NCBI GenBank assembly: GCA_003963005.1
Contig: RXJW01000014.1
Location: 1-64,000, forward strand
DNA length: 64,000 bases
From: Burkholderiales bacterium
Lineage (GTDB): Bacteria; Pseudomonadota; Gammaproteobacteria; Burkholderiales; Burkholderiaceae_C
Direction: 5' to 3'
In this document: positions 9,624-22,175 of the stretch, piece by piece
How the letters are laid out: every line of letters starts with the position of its first letter
Position numbering within the stretch: position 1 is the first letter of the stretch
Made by a program: the position numbers and the translations under genes
The notes under the pieces: generated by a model
What the model was told of the DNA's origin: nothing
Database searches by the model: none
The model's input: only the letters and a program-made list of their open reading frames with translations

Positions 9624-10496
9624 ATGACACTCCACCAAGGTGCGGCCAATGCCGCCGCCCAGCCCTTTCCCGCGAGCGTGGCGTCTGAGCGCTGGATGCG
9701 ATGGTCTCATTCCGCACTCTCGGCGAGCGCGGCCTTCTGGTTGATCGTCATGTTGGCCGGTCAAGCCGTCTTTGCGATGTATGTCGCAGTGTTCTATGGC
9801 GGCGCGACCTTGGCAGGTGATGTTGAGCGGTGGAACAAGGTGCTGCCCAAGGGCTATGGCGCCGGCGACGCCTTCGGCAACGCCATACTGGCCTTGCACC
9901 TGTTCTTTGCCGTCGTGTGGGTGCTCAGCGGTGTCATCCAGCTCGTGCCCGCGATTCGTCGTCACCTTCCAGCACTGCATCGCTGGAACGGCCGCCTGTA
10001 CCTGTGCTGTTCCGCGGCACTTGCCCTGGGCGGACTTTGGCTGGTCTGGGTCCGGGGAGGGGTCGTGGGCGATGTCGGGCAGCATCTGGCCATCAGCATC
10101 AACGCGCTCCTCATACTCGGCTGTGGCGCTAAGGCTTGGCAAGCCGCCCGATCCCATCGGTTCTCCGATCACCGGCGCTGGGCGCTGCGTCTGTTCGTGG
10201 CAGCAAGTGGCGTCTGGTTCTTCCGCGTCGGGCTGATGGCCTGGCTGACCCTGCATCGCCGGCCTGTCGGCTTCGATGCCGCGACCTTCCAAGGCCCCTT
10301 CCTCACACTGCTGGCCTTTGGCTCCTACGTCCTGCTGCCCCTGGCTTCGCTCCAGCTGTACTTTCACGCCAAGGATAGGAGAAGTCCCGGCATCCGTTTC
10401 GGCGCTGCCGTGCTGATTGGCGGCATGACGCTCATCCTCTGCATGGGGGCTGTCGCTGCAACGATGGGCATGTGGTGGCCGCGCGTGTCGTCTTGA
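9624..10496 (+). CDS. DUF2306-like membrane protein
   Basis: Multiple TM segments; H..FA..WVLSG..QL.P..R...P..HRW.GR.Y pattern typical of DUF2306. Confidence 0.65.
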   Translation: MTLHQGAANAAAQPFPASVASERWMRWSHSALSASAAFWLIVMLAGQAVFAMYVAVFYGGATLAGDVERWNKVLPKGYGAGDAFGNAILALHLFFAVVWVLSGVIQLVPAIRRHLPALHRWNGRLYLCCSAALALGGLWLVWVRGGVVGDVGQHLAISINALLILGCGAKAWQAARSHRFSDHRRWALRLFVAASGVWFFRVGLMAWLTLHRRPVGFDAATFQGPFLTLLAFGSYVLLPLASLQLYFHAKDRRSPGIRFGAAVLIGGMTLILCMGAVAATMGMWWPRVSS

Positions 10497-10635
10497 GCAG
10501 GCGTCGGGCCGGACCGTTCTTGCTGGCCGTCCCGGCGCGCCAACCTGATCGACGAGGCGGCCTTGCCCGAAGGGGTAGCTGCGCACCGCACCACCGGTGT
10601 GCATGCTGAAGTGTTGTCCACAACAGGAGTTTTCA

Positions 10636-11211
10636 ATGATCTACCGTTCCTGCTGGGTTGCCGGCGCGCTGCTGCTTGCGACCGTTGCGGTGCACGCCGC
10701 GCCGCGCACCGTTGTGACCTTCGAGGACATTTCACCAAACGAACTCGCCGACGGCTACGGTCGGCTGGCTGGCTGGTCGGGCCTGGGGGGCTTCGGCATC
10801 GGCGACCGTGACATGGGCGGCAACGGGCTCAAGGTGTTCTATGGCGAGCGCGGCACCCTGACCTTCCTGGACGCCCCCGTGCGCGTGCTGGGCACCTTCT
10901 ATCGGTCCTACGTCCCCGACCTCAACGAGCCCGCGTTTGCTGCCGTGGAACTCTGGTACGGCGGGCAGCAGGTGGCGAGCATCTCCGACCCGCGCAGCGT
11001 GACGGGCCTGACCTGGCTGTCCAGCGCGTACCTGGGTCCCGTCGATGCCATCCACTTCAACGGTGGCATCGAAGGCTTTGCCATCGATGATTTGACCTAC
11101 GAACGCCTGGAGGTGAGCACCGTGCCCGAGACCGCCAGCGCGCTGCTGCTGGCCGCTGGCCTGACGCTGCTCGCGTGTCGCCGTCTGCGTGCTGCACGCA
11201 GGGCGACCTGA
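10636..11211 (+). CDS. PEP-CTERM-type sorting-domain protein
   Basis: Signal peptide and C-terminal VPETASALLLAAGLTLLACRRLRAARR (PEP motif, TM, basic tail). Confidence 0.75.
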   Translation: MIYRSCWVAGALLLATVAVHAAPRTVVTFEDISPNELADGYGRLAGWSGLGGFGIGDRDMGGNGLKVFYGERGTLTFLDAPVRVLGTFYRSYVPDLNEPAFAAVELWYGGQQVASISDPRSVTGLTWLSSAYLGPVDAIHFNGGIEGFAIDDLTYERLEVSTVPETASALLLAAGLTLLACRRLRAARRAT

Positions 11212-12434
11212 TGAACAGCGGCTGGAAATTCGCCGCGTGGCTTGTCAGCGTCCTGCTCCTGCCGGCCAAGGCCTTCGCCTTCGGCGCCATCCTGCAGTAC
11301 GAAGGGGAGGTGGATGATCGCGTCGCCTACTTTGCCGACCTCCGCCACGTCTTGAACAAGACGCCCCCCGAACAACTGGACGGGGCGATCGAGATCCGCG
11401 AGATCCCGGTCACCGCGGTCTACGAAAGTGCCGGCAAGCCCGAGTTCGTTTCGATGAGGCTGCAGTTCAAGTGCCCGCAGCGCCATGTGCTGGACGCCGT
11501 GCAGCACGCAGTCACCGAGAACAAGGCGCTCCCGCCGGTCCGGGCCGGCGACGCCGTCAACTTCCGCCTCGGGCCCGGTAGCTACAAGTTGCGCCGCGCC
11601 GACCTGCAGACCGAGCCAGTGCCCGAGAGCGACTGGAAGACCTCCAACGCCCCGATGCTCTCGCGGGCGGGCGCCATCGCCTGCCATCACATCGAGGTTC
11701 ACCGGGCGCTGCACGCGTCCATCAAGGGCGCAGATTTCGACTTCCCCGGCTTTGGCCGGCGCATCGCGGCGTTGGGCCTGCCGGGCGACATGGCGCTCAT
11801 CGGCGAGACCCTGCCGTCTGAGGTGCTTGAGTTCGCGTGGGCGAACCTCTGGTTCGACAAGGTGCTCGACCACAAGCGCCCGGACCCGAGCGGCAAATGG
11901 GGCGCACGGCTCTCGGCGATCGACAAGGTGATGGCGATGGAGAGCCTCAAGAAGAAGCACCGGGACGTCGAAGCCGCTGCCGCCGCGATGCAGGCCGCGC
12001 TGATGGCCAAGCTCAAGGCGACCGACGCCGAGTTTAGCGGCGACGCCACCGCGGCCAAGAACGCCGACAAGCACCCGGACGGATCCAAGATGAACCGCTG
12101 GGAACTCAAGCTGGCCAAGGCCTTGCGCGGCCAGTCTGAACGGCTTGTCGTCGACCTCATGGGCCGGCCGGAGGTGACGCAGGCCGATGGCGCGAGATTT
12201 CTCCGCTACACCGCCTGGTGGGAGCAGCAGGGCGTGACGGTCTACGGCGCCCAGGGCGTGATCGGCGGCGACCCGGGCGGCTATGCCGAGTGCTGGGCCG
12301 AGTTCCGGCTCAAGCCGGACGCCAACCGCGTCTGGTGGGTCGACGACGTGCGCGTCCGCGGGGACTACGACGGCCAGCGCGGCTCCTCTCGCCTGCAAAG
12401 CGTTTGCGACGACCTGGTGCATGGCCGGCCATGA
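11211..12434 (+). CDS. exported hypothetical protein
   Basis: Signal peptide MNSGWKFAAWLVSVLLLPAKAFA; start abuts the upstream stop. Confidence 0.6.
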   Translation: MNSGWKFAAWLVSVLLLPAKAFAFGAILQYEGEVDDRVAYFADLRHVLNKTPPEQLDGAIEIREIPVTAVYESAGKPEFVSMRLQFKCPQRHVLDAVQHAVTENKALPPVRAGDAVNFRLGPGSYKLRRADLQTEPVPESDWKTSNAPMLSRAGAIACHHIEVHRALHASIKGADFDFPGFGRRIAALGLPGDMALIGETLPSEVLEFAWANLWFDKVLDHKRPDPSGKWGARLSAIDKVMAMESLKKKHRDVEAAAAAMQAALMAKLKATDAEFSGDATAAKNADKHPDGSKMNRWELKLAKALRGQSERLVVDLMGRPEVTQADGARFLRYTAWWEQQGVTVYGAQGVIGGDPGGYAECWAEFRLKPDANRVWWVDDVRVRGDYDGQRGSSRLQSVCDDLVHGRP

Positions 12435-12512
12435 ACGCCAACCACCGCAGCGCCACCACCCACGCGGCGCACGGCGCCGCCTGACAACTCGGGAGATTCC
12501 AGCATCACGACG

Positions 12513-13211
12513 ATGAAGATCATGGCGGCCGGGCTGGTCGCCGCCTTCCTGGCAGGGCCGGCGCGGGCGGCGGATGTCAGTGCGGATGCCTTCGACGTGC
12601 TGGGCTCGGTGATGGCGCCGCATCAGAAGGAAATCAATGCCAGGCAAGTCCTGGAGGGCGGCAAGGACCGGGCGATCCGCTATCGGGAGCAGATCATCGC
12701 CGGCTGGTGGGAGTTCATGCAGGTCAACTCGGCGGCCGCGCCGGGTGAGTTCTGTGCGGCGTCCTTCCTGCGCGCCCGTCGGCAGGTCGAGTCCGGCCAA
12801 CAGGACCGGGTGAAGGACGGTGCCGTCGTCACGCTGTTTGGCCCGGGCGGGAACTATCGCGGCGCCCTGCTGGCCTTTTCCCCGTTGGGCGAGGACAGCG
12901 CCGCGGCATTCCCCAAGGTGCCGAGCGGCCAGCCGGTGCGGGTGACCTTGAAGCAGGGCAATATCAAGCCGGTGACCCTGAATGCGATCTACCTCGAAGT
13001 CAAAGCCAGCGGGCTGCCGCTGCTGGCCTTCGCAGTCCCGAGCATCGAGGCCTTGATGAAAGGGATGCAGGACAACTGGAGCTTCGAAGTCATCCTCGAC
13101 GGCAAGTCCATCGTCAACGTCGAGTGGCACGACGGGCTGAGGGCGCGCAACGAACTCAAGAAGTGCCTGGACGGTCAGCCCTTCGACACGGCGCGGCATT
13201 GGAAGGACTGA
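12513..13211 (+). CDS. exported hypothetical protein
   Basis: Signal peptide MKIMAAGLVAAFLAGPARAA; same strand and spacing as the preceding gene. Confidence 0.6.
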   Translation: MKIMAAGLVAAFLAGPARAADVSADAFDVLGSVMAPHQKEINARQVLEGGKDRAIRYREQIIAGWWEFMQVNSAAAPGEFCAASFLRARRQVESGQQDRVKDGAVVTLFGPGGNYRGALLAFSPLGEDSAAAFPKVPSGQPVRVTLKQGNIKPVTLNAIYLEVKASGLPLLAFAVPSIEALMKGMQDNWSFEVILDGKSIVNVEWHDGLRARNELKKCLDGQPFDTARHWKD

Positions 13212-13636
13212 TTCGCCCTTGGATCTGAAGACAATGCCTAGTCAAACTCGACTGCCCGCAGTCGGGTAGCGGCCAGTCGGACATCCTGAGCGCGGGCGGC
13301 ACTATTGAGCGGCCGGTCTAGCCGCCAGTCCAGCCCGTCGGAGCTCGACTCGGCTGGCGCCTGGATGACCGGGACGCTCGCAGGACCGGTCGCACGACGC
13401 GAGGCCTTGACGGACTAAGAACGTTGGACAGCTGCCGACCGATACGCACCTGCTCAGGTTGCCGAACTCTGTGCCCAGCGCCGCCGTACTGCACACACAA
13501 ACCGCTCATTGTCCCAATTTTTGACGAAAAGTAGTCAAGGGCGCCAAGAACTGACGATCCGAGGGCTGGCAACGTTTGCTGCGCGTTCCTATGCTTCCCG
13601 TGAATCTTGAACAAGCTGTTTGGGGACAACGTAGAC

Positions 13637-15370
13637 ATGAAAAATTTGACCGTGCGAGCCAAGTTGACGCTCGCTTTTGGTGTGCTGGCCATGCTGATTG
13701 CATTGGTGGCCGGCCTGGCCGTCAAATCGCTGAGCGATGGGAACGCGCGCTTTGCCAACTTTGTCCAAGGCATCATCGCCCGACTGCTCCTCTCGTATGA
13801 GGTGCGCACGGCGGTTGAAGGGCGTGCCATAGGCGCACGGGATCTGGTCAATGCGGTGACACCACAAGACCGCGACGCCATCCGGGCCCAAACCTTAAAA
13901 AGGCACGAGGACGTACTGAACGGCATGGCCAGGCTGACGAAGATGGCGTCGGACCCCAACGTGTCTTCAGAAGCACGAGGCCTGATCGCGAAGATTGCCA
14001 CCGTAGAGACCAAGTACTCGCCGGTAGCGTTGGCTATCGTCGAGTTGGCCTCCCAAGGCAAACACGAAGAAGCGATTGTCAAGATGAACGCGGAATGTCG
14101 ACCCTTGTTGGCAGCACTGATCGATGCAACCCACGACTACCGCGACTACACGACCAAACACGCCGACGAACTGTTGGCACAGGCCGCTTCCGACTATGCG
14201 GCGCAGCGCACCTGGCTGCTGCTGGGCTGCCTGGCGGCCTTCGCAGCTGCGATCGTCTCAGGGGCACTTATCACCCGCAGCCTGACCCGCGCATTGGGCG
14301 CCGAGCCAGGCGATCTGGGCGAGGTGACCAAGCGCGTCGCGCAAGGCGATCTGGCACCTGTGGCGGGAGGGCAGGGGGCTCCGGCGGGCAGCGTCCTGAA
14401 ATCCCTGAGCGAGATGCAGGAAAGCCTAGTTCAAATCGTCGGTCAGGTGCGGAACAGCAGCGACAGTATCGCCACCGGCACGACACAGATTGCCTCCGGC
14501 AATGCCGACCTGAGCCAGCGCACAGAGGAACAGGCCAGCAACCTTCAGCAAACGGCGGCTTCGATGGAACAGTTGTCCGGCACAGTTCAGAGCAGCGCCG
14601 ATGTCGCCCGCGAAGCGAATCAGCTGGCCTCCCAAGCCGCGGAGGCCGCTCGTGCGGGCGGTCAAAAGGTCAGCCAAGTCGTCGGCACCATGCAAAACAT
14701 TTCCCACGCTTCGAAGAAGATCTCGGACATCATTGGAGTCATTGACGGCATTGCATTTCAGACCAACATCTTGGCCCTCAATGCGGCCGTAGAAGCTGCC
14801 CGTGCCGGGGAGCAAGGACGGGGCTTCGCCGTAGTTGCCGGCGAGGTACGAATCTTGGCCCAGCGCAGCGCAGAGGCCGCCAAGGAGATCAAGAGTTTGA
14901 TCGTCGCCAGCGTCGAGCGCGTCGAGATCGGGTCGAGGCAGGTCGACGAGGCCGGCGTCTCGATGCAGGAGATCGTGACGCAGGCACAGCGTGTCAGCCA
15001 GATGATCAGCGAACTCGCCAGTGCTGCAGCAGAGCAATCGCAAGGCATCTCCCAAGTAGGAAGCGCCGTGCAGCAACTGGATCAGGTGACGCAGCAGAAC
15101 GCAGCCCTGGTCGAAGAAACGGCGGCCGCGGCAGAGAGCCTACGCCATCAGGCTACTCAGCTGAGCCAAGCCATGAGCGTGTTCAAGCTTGGCCCGTCCG
15201 ACGACTCCAGTCAAGGCAAGGCACTTGCGACGAATATGTCCATTGCCACGCTCACGGTGGCGCGGTTGACGGACTCGAACTCACCGAAAACAAAGAGCAA
15301 TGCGGGGACAGCACGGGCTCAAGCCCTGGCCGCGAGCAAGACTGAAACGGCCGACTGGGCTACGTTCTGA
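13637..15370 (+). CDS. methyl-accepting chemotaxis protein
   Basis: TM-flanked sensor domain, HAMP-like region, MCP signalling hairpin [38 protein letters not shown]-terminal DWATF pentapeptide-like tail. Confidence 0.92.
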   Translation: MKNLTVRAKLTLAFGVLAMLIALVAGLAVKSLSDGNARFANFVQGIIARLLLSYEVRTAVEGRAIGARDLVNAVTPQDRDAIRAQTLKRHEDVLNGMARLTKMASDPNVSSEARGLIAKIATVETKYSPVALAIVELASQGKHEEAIVKMNAECRPLLAALIDATHDYRDYTTKHADELLAQAASDYAAQRTWLLLGCLAAFAAAIVSGALITRSLTRALGAEPGDLGEVTKRVAQGDLAPVAGGQGAPAGSVLKSLSEMQESLVQIVGQVRNSSDSIATGTTQIASGNADLSQRTEEQASNLQQTAASMEQLSGTVQSSADVAREANQLASQAAEAARAGGQKVSQVVGTMQNISHASKKISDIIGVIDGIAFQTNILALNAAVEAARAGEQGRGFAVVAGEVRILAQRSAEAAKEIKSLIVASVERVEIGSRQVDEAGVSMQEIVTQAQRVSQMISELASAAAEQSQGISQVGSAVQQLDQVTQQNAALVEETAAAAESLRHQATQLSQAMSVFKLGPSDDSSQGKALATNMSIATLTVARLTDSNSPKTKSNAGTARAQALAASKTETADWATF

Positions 15371-15825
15371 CGGAACGCCCAAAAACGACATTCAGGCTTC
15401 CGCTGCAAAGCTCTGAGTGGCCGGCGGTACGACAGGAGTTTGTTGGCATGGCCGTCCAGCCGCAGGAACTCGTGCACGCGCTCCCCGTTTCGTGTCTCTC
15501 AAAAGCAAGCAACACTACGGCCCCAACCGGCTTGGCGCTCACCGCGCGGCACGACCAGATCTAAGCCTTGCGGGGTTGCCGAGCCACTCGGAGCCCTTGA
15601 AGACGCATATCTTGCGCACCTTGCGCTCGGCAATGTATGGGGTTGGCCGGCAGTTCAACGTTTCGGCCATTTCCTCAGCGAGGCGCCGCATGACCTCACC
15701 CAGCCGCAGGTGAGCACTCATGCCGTAGGACTACAGAGGCCCCGCTTCGGTGCGAAGCCAGTTAACCGTAGTATGTTCGTGACGGTTGCATCTTGTTGGC
15801 ATTTCCGAAGAAGGTGCCCTGGACT

Positions 15826-16590
15826 ATGAGCCATCTGTCTCCCCTGTACTTGCTGGAGCGATTTGACGTCGGCATCGTCCAACTCGATGCCACGCGCCGT
15901 GTCACCGCCATGAACGACCTTGCACGCAAGATCCTGCCGGTGGATGAAACGCAGCCCTTCGATGTCAGCGTCATCAGCTTTCACCCCGAACGTTCCCAGC
16001 CTAAGGTCGAGTTCATGCTCGACCAGGCCGCCGTCTGCCCGGTCTCCAATCCGCCGCCGATGACGATGATCATCAACATCCCCGAGCGGGTGTTGCTGAT
16101 CAAGCTAACCCGGCTTAGCAACGCCCAGACAAAGACAACTGGCTACACGCTGGTTTTCTATGACATCACAGACTTGGTCAGCGGCGAGCAACCGCCGATC
16201 GACGCCACCGATCAGCGCCGCCGGCTCGCCAAAATCCCGACGGTGTCGGGCCAACAGGTCGTGTTAGTGGATGCCGACGATGTAGTGCACTTGCAGTCCG
16301 AAGGCCACTACACACGCGTCATCACGCCTGAAGGAAATCGCTTTTGCAACCTCAGCATCGGCGATCTCGAAGCAAGACTCGATCCGTCCCAGTTCATGCG
16401 AATCCATCGCTCCCATATCGTCAACCTCTCGGCAATCAAGGGGTTGGCACGGGAAGCTGGCCGTCTGATGGTCAAGCTCAACGGCAATGACGCCGTGCCC
16501 GTTTCACGCACCAGCGCGCCCGATCTGCTTTCGCGGTTGGGGATGTCGCCGGTTGTGAGCGGCGCTGCGAAGCGCGAAGAGCCCCACTGA
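15826..16590 (+). CDS. rcoM: RcoM-like single-component CO-sensing regulator (heme-PAS + LytTR)
   Basis: PAS region FHPERS...CPVSNPPPMTMIINIPER with candidate heme ligands H53, C71 and M81, plus LytTR domain (VVHLQSEGHYTRVITPEG...FMRIHRSHIVNLSA); immediately upstream of coxM. Confidence 0.85.
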   Translation: MSHLSPLYLLERFDVGIVQLDATRRVTAMNDLARKILPVDETQPFDVSVISFHPERSQPKVEFMLDQAAVCPVSNPPPMTMIINIPERVLLIKLTRLSNAQTKTTGYTLVFYDITDLVSGEQPPIDATDQRRRLAKIPTVSGQQVVLVDADDVVHLQSEGHYTRVITPEGNRFCNLSIGDLEARLDPSQFMRIHRSHIVNLSAIKGLAREAGRLMVKLNGNDAVPVSRTSAPDLLSRLGMSPVVSGAAKREEPH

Positions 16591-16682
16591 ACGGCACGCC
16601 GGCCCCTGCGCGCGGTCAAGTTGCGGGCAAACACCTAGTTATCGGTTTCCCTAGGGCCCATCACATGATCCGGACTGCAGCT

Positions 16683-16717
16683 GCAGTTCGTGCAGTCGGC
16701 CCGCAGTTCGTTCAATC
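16683..16717. promoter_or_regulatory. candidate regulator operator upstream of coxM (20-bp spaced direct repeats)
   Basis: GCAGTTCGTGCAGTC (16683-16697) and GCAGTTCGTTCAATC (16703-16717). Confidence 0.45.
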
Positions 16718-16824
16718 AACGCGACGCTTCGCGCAGATATAGGGGTATCGGCCGTGCATTTGCCTCCGCAAAGAGGCAGGCCGTATCTTCAACGCACATC
16801 AAAAACAGTGCATTGGAGACATTC

Positions 16825-17688
16825 ATGATTCCCCCGAATTTTGACTACCACGCGCCCAAGACCGTGGGTGAAGCCATCGCGCTTCTAGGGTCGCTTGGCG
16901 GCGACGCCAAGCTTCTGGCTGGCGGGCATAGCTTGCTGCCGATGATGAAGCTGCGCTTCGCACAGCCCGCTCACCTCATCGACATCAACCGCATCCCGGA
17001 GCTGCGCGGAATCCGGGAGGAGGGCGGCGAGATCGTCATCGGCGCGATGACGGTCGAGCGCGACCTGATCCACTCGCCACTGCTGCAGCAAAAGCTGCCA
17101 CTGCTGGCCGACGCCCCCCGCCTCATCGCCGATCCTCAGGTGCGAAATCGAGGCACCATCGGCGGCGACATCGCCCACGGCGATCCCGGCAACGATCACC
17201 CGGCCCTCTCCATCGCGCTGGACGCCACACTTGTGCTGCAAGGCCCCGGCGGGCGTCGCTCGGTCAAGGCGGAGTCCTTCTTCCTCGGCACCTACATGAC
17301 AGATCTGGCCGAGGACGAGATCCTCTGCGAGATCCGTGTCGCATCCTTCCCGGCTGGCACCGGCTGGGCCTACGAGAAGCTCAAGCGCAAGACTGGTGAC
17401 TGGGCCACGGCGGGTGCGGCTGTCGTCATGCGTATGACCGGCGGCAACGTAAGTGCCGTTCGCATTGCGCTCACCAATGTCGCGCCCACGGCGCTGCGCG
17501 CCACAGATGCTGAAGCAGCACTTCTGGGCAAGCCTCTGAGCGATGCAGCCCTCGATGCCGCCGCTGCTGCGGCTATGGCGATCGCCGACCCGCAGGAAGA
17601 CCTGCGCGGCGACCGTGAATACAAGACGGCGATGACCGGCCAGATGGTGAAGCGCGCGCTGCGCGCCGCCGCAGAGCGTTGCCACTGA
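16825..17688 (+). CDS. coxM: aerobic CO dehydrogenase medium (FAD) subunit
   Basis: [21 protein letters not shown]...[30 protein letters not shown]. Confidence 0.95.
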   Translation: MIPPNFDYHAPKTVGEAIALLGSLGGDAKLLAGGHSLLPMMKLRFAQPAHLIDINRIPELRGIREEGGEIVIGAMTVERDLIHSPLLQQKLPLLADAPRLIADPQVRNRGTIGGDIAHGDPGNDHPALSIALDATLVLQGPGGRRSVKAESFFLGTYMTDLAEDEILCEIRVASFPAGTGWAYEKLKRKTGDWATAGAAVVMRMTGGNVSAVRIALTNVAPTALRATDAEAALLGKPLSDAALDAAAAAAMAIADPQEDLRGDREYKTAMTGQMVKRALRAAAERCH

Positions 17689-17701
17689 AACGGAGACAGT
17701 C

Positions 17702-18193
17702 ATGCCCAAGCGAATCCTCAACCTCAAGGTCAACGGCAAAGCGCTGGAGAAGGCGGTCGAGCCGCGCACGCTGCTGATCCACTTCCTACGCGAAGACTGC
17801 AACCTCACGGGCGCGCACATCGGCTGCGAAACCTCGCACTGCGGCGCCTGCACGGTCGACATCGACGGCGAGTCCGTCAAGTCCTGCACCCACCTCGCGG
17901 TGCAGTGTGAAGGCTCCGAGGTGTTGACCGTCGAAGGTTTGGCCCAGGGCGGCGTGCTGCACGCGGTGCAGGAGGGCTTCTACAAGGAGCACGGCCTGCA
18001 ATGCGGCTTCTGCACGCCCGGCATGCTGATGCGTGCCTATCGGTTGCTCCAGGAGAACCCGAACCCGACCGAGACCGAGATCCGCGCTGGCATCAGTGGC
18101 AACCTGTGCCGCTGTACCGGGTACCAAAACATCGTCAAGGCCATCCAGTACGCAGCGAAGAAGCTGGGTACGGACGCAGCCGCCACGGCCTGA
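17702..18193 (+). CDS. coxS: aerobic CO dehydrogenase small ([2Fe-2S]) subunit
   Basis: [16 protein letters not shown] and CGFCTPGML...[15 protein letters not shown]. Confidence 0.96.
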   Translation: MPKRILNLKVNGKALEKAVEPRTLLIHFLREDCNLTGAHIGCETSHCGACTVDIDGESVKSCTHLAVQCEGSEVLTVEGLAQGGVLHAVQEGFYKEHGLQCGFCTPGMLMRAYRLLQENPNPTETEIRAGISGNLCRCTGYQNIVKAIQYAAKKLGTDAAATA

Positions 18194-18208
18194 TCCGGAG
18201 ACAGCCGA

Positions 18209-20623
<2,415 letters not shown>

Positions 20624-21238
20624 ATGGAAGTCACACTCGACAAGCGCTATCCGATCGCTGCCGGCCTAGACCAGGCCTGGAGCGTCCTGAAGGACATCCA
20701 TGCCACAGCCGGCTGCATGCCCGGCGCCGCCATCACCGAGCAGATCGACGACACCCACTACAAGGGCACCGTCAAGAGCAAGGTCGGCCCCTCCACGCTG
20801 ATGTTTGGCGGTGACATCGAAGTGCTCGGCCTGGACGCCGAGGCCCGGCAGCTGCGCATGCTGGGCAAGGGCGCGGACAAGAGCGGCTCGTCCGCGTCCA
20901 TGGATCTAACGGCCCACCTCGAAGCCGGCGAAACCCCGGGTAGTTGCGTACTTGTGGGTCACGCGGTCATCGTCGTGAACGGCAAGCTTGCTCAGTTTGG
21001 CAGCCGGCTGCTCGTGCCTGTGGCCGACGTGATGCTGGGCCAGTTCGCTAGCAACTTCAGCACCGCGGCCGCCACCGTGCGTGCACCAGCGGCCCCAACC
21101 GCTGAGTTCCACGTTGCGCAAGTGACCGGAATTCCTGTCGCCCACCCTGTGCGGCCTGCCAATGAAATCAACGCTTTCAGCTTCGGCTGGAGCGTCTTCA
21201 AGAGCTGGCTGCGCGGCCTTTTCGGCAGCCGTGCGTGA
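20624..21238 (+). CDS. coxG: CoxG (SRPBCC-domain CO dehydrogenase accessory protein)
   Basis: Carbon monoxide dehydrogenase subunit G-like N-domain and C-terminal hydrophobic helix. Confidence 0.87.
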   Translation: MEVTLDKRYPIAAGLDQAWSVLKDIHATAGCMPGAAITEQIDDTHYKGTVKSKVGPSTLMFGGDIEVLGLDAEARQLRMLGKGADKSGSSASMDLTAHLEAGETPGSCVLVGHAVIVVNGKLAQFGSRLLVPVADVMLGQFASNFSTAAATVRAPAAPTAEFHVAQVTGIPVAHPVRPANEINAFSFGWSVFKSWLRGLFGSRA

Positions 21239-21245
21239 GGCCGAC

Positions 21246-22175
21246 ATGGTCGAGCCGCTGACTTCGGAGACCGAACTGCGCGCGCGCCTGCACCAGGCCG
21301 GCTACATAGCGGATGATGGGCTGGTCACGACGCTGTGGCTGTCGGACCAGTTGCAACGTCCGCTGCTGGTCGAAGGCGACGCCGGCGTCGGCAAGACGGC
21401 GCTGGCGCTAGCTCTAGCCCGAGCCGGTGGGCGCCAATTGATCCGCCTGCAGTGCCACGAGGGCCTCGACCTCTCCCAGGCTGCATATGAGTGGAACTAC
21501 GGTCGCCAGCTACTAGCCATCCGTGTGCACGAGAGCGAACCCGGTACGGTGCGCGAAGCCGACTTGTTCACACGCCACTACCTGCTCGACCGGCCACTTT
21601 TGCAGGCCATCTCGAGCCCCGAGCCCTGCGTGCTGCTGATCGACGAGATCGACCGTGCGGACGAAGCCTTTGAGGCTTTCCTGCTAGAAGTGATGGCGGA
21701 CTACCAAATTACCGTGCCCGAGCTCGGCACTCTACGCGCCACGCACGTACCGCAGGTGATGCTGACCAGCAACGGAACGCGCGAACTGTCTGACGCGCTG
21801 CGCCGCCGCTGCCTCTACCACTGGCTGGACTACCCCACGCTGGCGCGTGAGATCGCCATCGTGCGTGCCAGCGTGCCGCAGGCGGAGTCGCAGCTCGTGG
21901 AGCAGGCAACTGCCTTTGTGCAGCGGCTTCGCAGGGAAGACCTGGACAAGACGCCCGGCGTCGCCGAAACGCTGGACTGGGTACGCGCGCTGCACAGCCT
22001 GCGATTCAAGGCGCTGCCCGATGACCCCTTTGCGCTGTTGCCCACCCTTGGTTGTCTGCTCAAGACCCGCGACGACCTCTACCAGCTCGGCGCGCCGCGT
22101 GTGTTGCAACTGATCGAGCGGCAGCGCAGCGAGGGCGTGGCGACGAGCCCTACTGCCAAGGCCGAAGCGCTATGA
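21246..22175 (+). CDS. coxD: CoxD-type MoxR-like AAA+ ATPase
   Basis: Walker A EGDAGVGKTA, Walker B CVLLIDEIDRAD; location between coxG and coxE. Confidence 0.9.
   Translation: MVEPLTSETELRARLHQAGYIADDGLVTTLWLSDQLQRPLLVEGDAGVGKTALALALARAGGRQLIRLQCHEGLDLSQAAYEWNYGRQLLAIRVHESEPGTVREADLFTRHYLLDRPLLQAISSPEPCVLLIDEIDRADEAFEAFLLEVMADYQITVPELGTLRATHVPQVMLTSNGTRELSDALRRRCLYHWLDYPTLAREIAIVRASVPQAESQLVEQATAFVQRLRREDLDKTPGVAETLDWVRALHSLRFKALPDDPFALLPTLGCLLKTRDDLYQLGAPRVLQLIERQRSEGVATSPTAKAEAL

Noticed and set aside
11097-13199. Minus-strand ORF of 700 aa opposite the exported hypotheticals
   Set aside because: Low-complexity, Arg/Gly/Ala/His-rich composition typical of high-GC antisense shadow ORFs; the plus-strand genes have signal peptides.
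15539-15721. 60-aa minus-strand ORF (MSAHLRLGEVMRRLAEEMAETLNCRPTPY...) upstream of rcoM
   Set aside because: Composition looks less shadow-like than most but there is no family match and no operon context; insufficient to call a gene.
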